Source: Planctomycetota bacterium | Lineage (GTDB): Bacteria > Planctomycetota > Planctomycetia > Planctomycetales > Planctomycetaceae | Assembly (NCBI GenBank): GCA_022600195.1 | Contig: JAHZKX010000082.1 | Span: forward strand, 58,496 to 122,495 | Direction: 5' to 3' | DNA length: 64,000 nucleotides | In this document: positions 63,998 to 64,000 of the stretch, piece after piece | Layout: every line of letters starts with the position of its first letter | How positions within the stretch are numbered: the stretch's first letter is position 1 | Notes under the pieces: generated by a model | What the model was told of the DNA's origin: nothing | Databases searched by the model: none | The model's input: only the letters and a program-made list of their open reading frames with translations | Position numbers and translations under genes: made by a program

Positions 63998-64000
63998 CTA

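Overview
The window looks like chromosomal DNA of a planctomycete, most likely of the Gimesia/Rubinisphaera kind (family Planctomycetaceae). The reasons are gene content and architecture, not a database match: three formylglycine-type sulfatases, three Gfo/Idh/MocA oxidoreductases (two with a twin-arginine signal), a DUF1080 (3-keto-disaccharide hydrolase) domain behind a degenerate J-like module, a SUMF1-domain protein, a squalene-cyclase-like protein with a CxxCH haem motif, PQQ- and NHL-propeller proteins, a leucine-rich-repeat lipoprotein and an EF-hand fused to an efflux adaptor. Base composition is moderate (slightly under 50% GC by eye) and even. No phage genes, integrase, IS element or CRISPR array were seen.

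Layout. 1-10.97 kb: the 3' end of an FtsX/MacB-type permease, a methyltransferase, a serine hydrolase, the J-like/DUF1080 protein, an MscS channel, a TIM-barrel glycosidase-like protein, the CxxCH cyclase-like protein and two small membrane proteins. 11.2 kb: tRNA-Asp with its terminator. 11.5-18.9 kb: class V aminotransferase and isochorismatase-fold hydrolase, SUMF1 protein, ribosomal protein S1, sugar-phosphate isomerase-like protein, small secreted proteins. 18.9-20.4 kb: sulfatase. 20.6-28.0 kb: a five-gene efflux locus (MarR regulator, very long TolC-like lipoprotein, HlyD-like adaptor with two EF-hands, ABC ATPase, MacB-type permease). 28.2-33.1 kb: thioredoxin/NHL protein, 2TM protein, Cu(I) P-type ATPase. 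33.1-42.8 kb: a catabolic cluster with an esterase, two divergent sulfatases, an oxidoreductase, an LRR lipoprotein and a propeller/SGNH hydrolase. 42.8-49.7 kb: glutamine synthetase family protein behind a c-type cytochrome, cupin, oxidoreductase, HIT protein, truncated haemoglobin, alpha/beta hydrolase, DinB and PIG-L proteins. 50.1-51.4 kb: a second Tat-exported oxidoreductase. 52.0-56.9 kb: polyphosphate operon (ROK kinase, Ppx/GppA with HD domain, PPK1). 57.2-59.5 kb: zinc-ribbon MotA/TolQ/ExbB protein and a partner membrane protein. 59.6-64 kb: PQQ-propeller protein, YggS, DUF167, PilZ-like protein, response regulator and Hpt protein.

How the genes fit together. The sulfatases, oxidoreductases, esterase, SGNH hydrolase and DUF1080 protein fit a marine heterotroph breaking down sulfated polysaccharides. 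Efflux and copper export handle toxic compounds. The ROK-ppx-ppk operon handles storage phosphate and perhaps links it to sugar phosphorylation.

The most unusual signal lies in the apparently empty gap between 51.5 and 51.8 kb. On the minus strand there is a candidate promoter, two adjacent 13-codon reading frames separated by a single in-frame UGA, a near-perfect ribosome-binding site before a cysteine-rich 13-residue peptide, a predicted hairpin overlapping that peptide's codons, and a strong terminator. I recognise no known RNA family in it, so it is the best candidate here for something undescribed.
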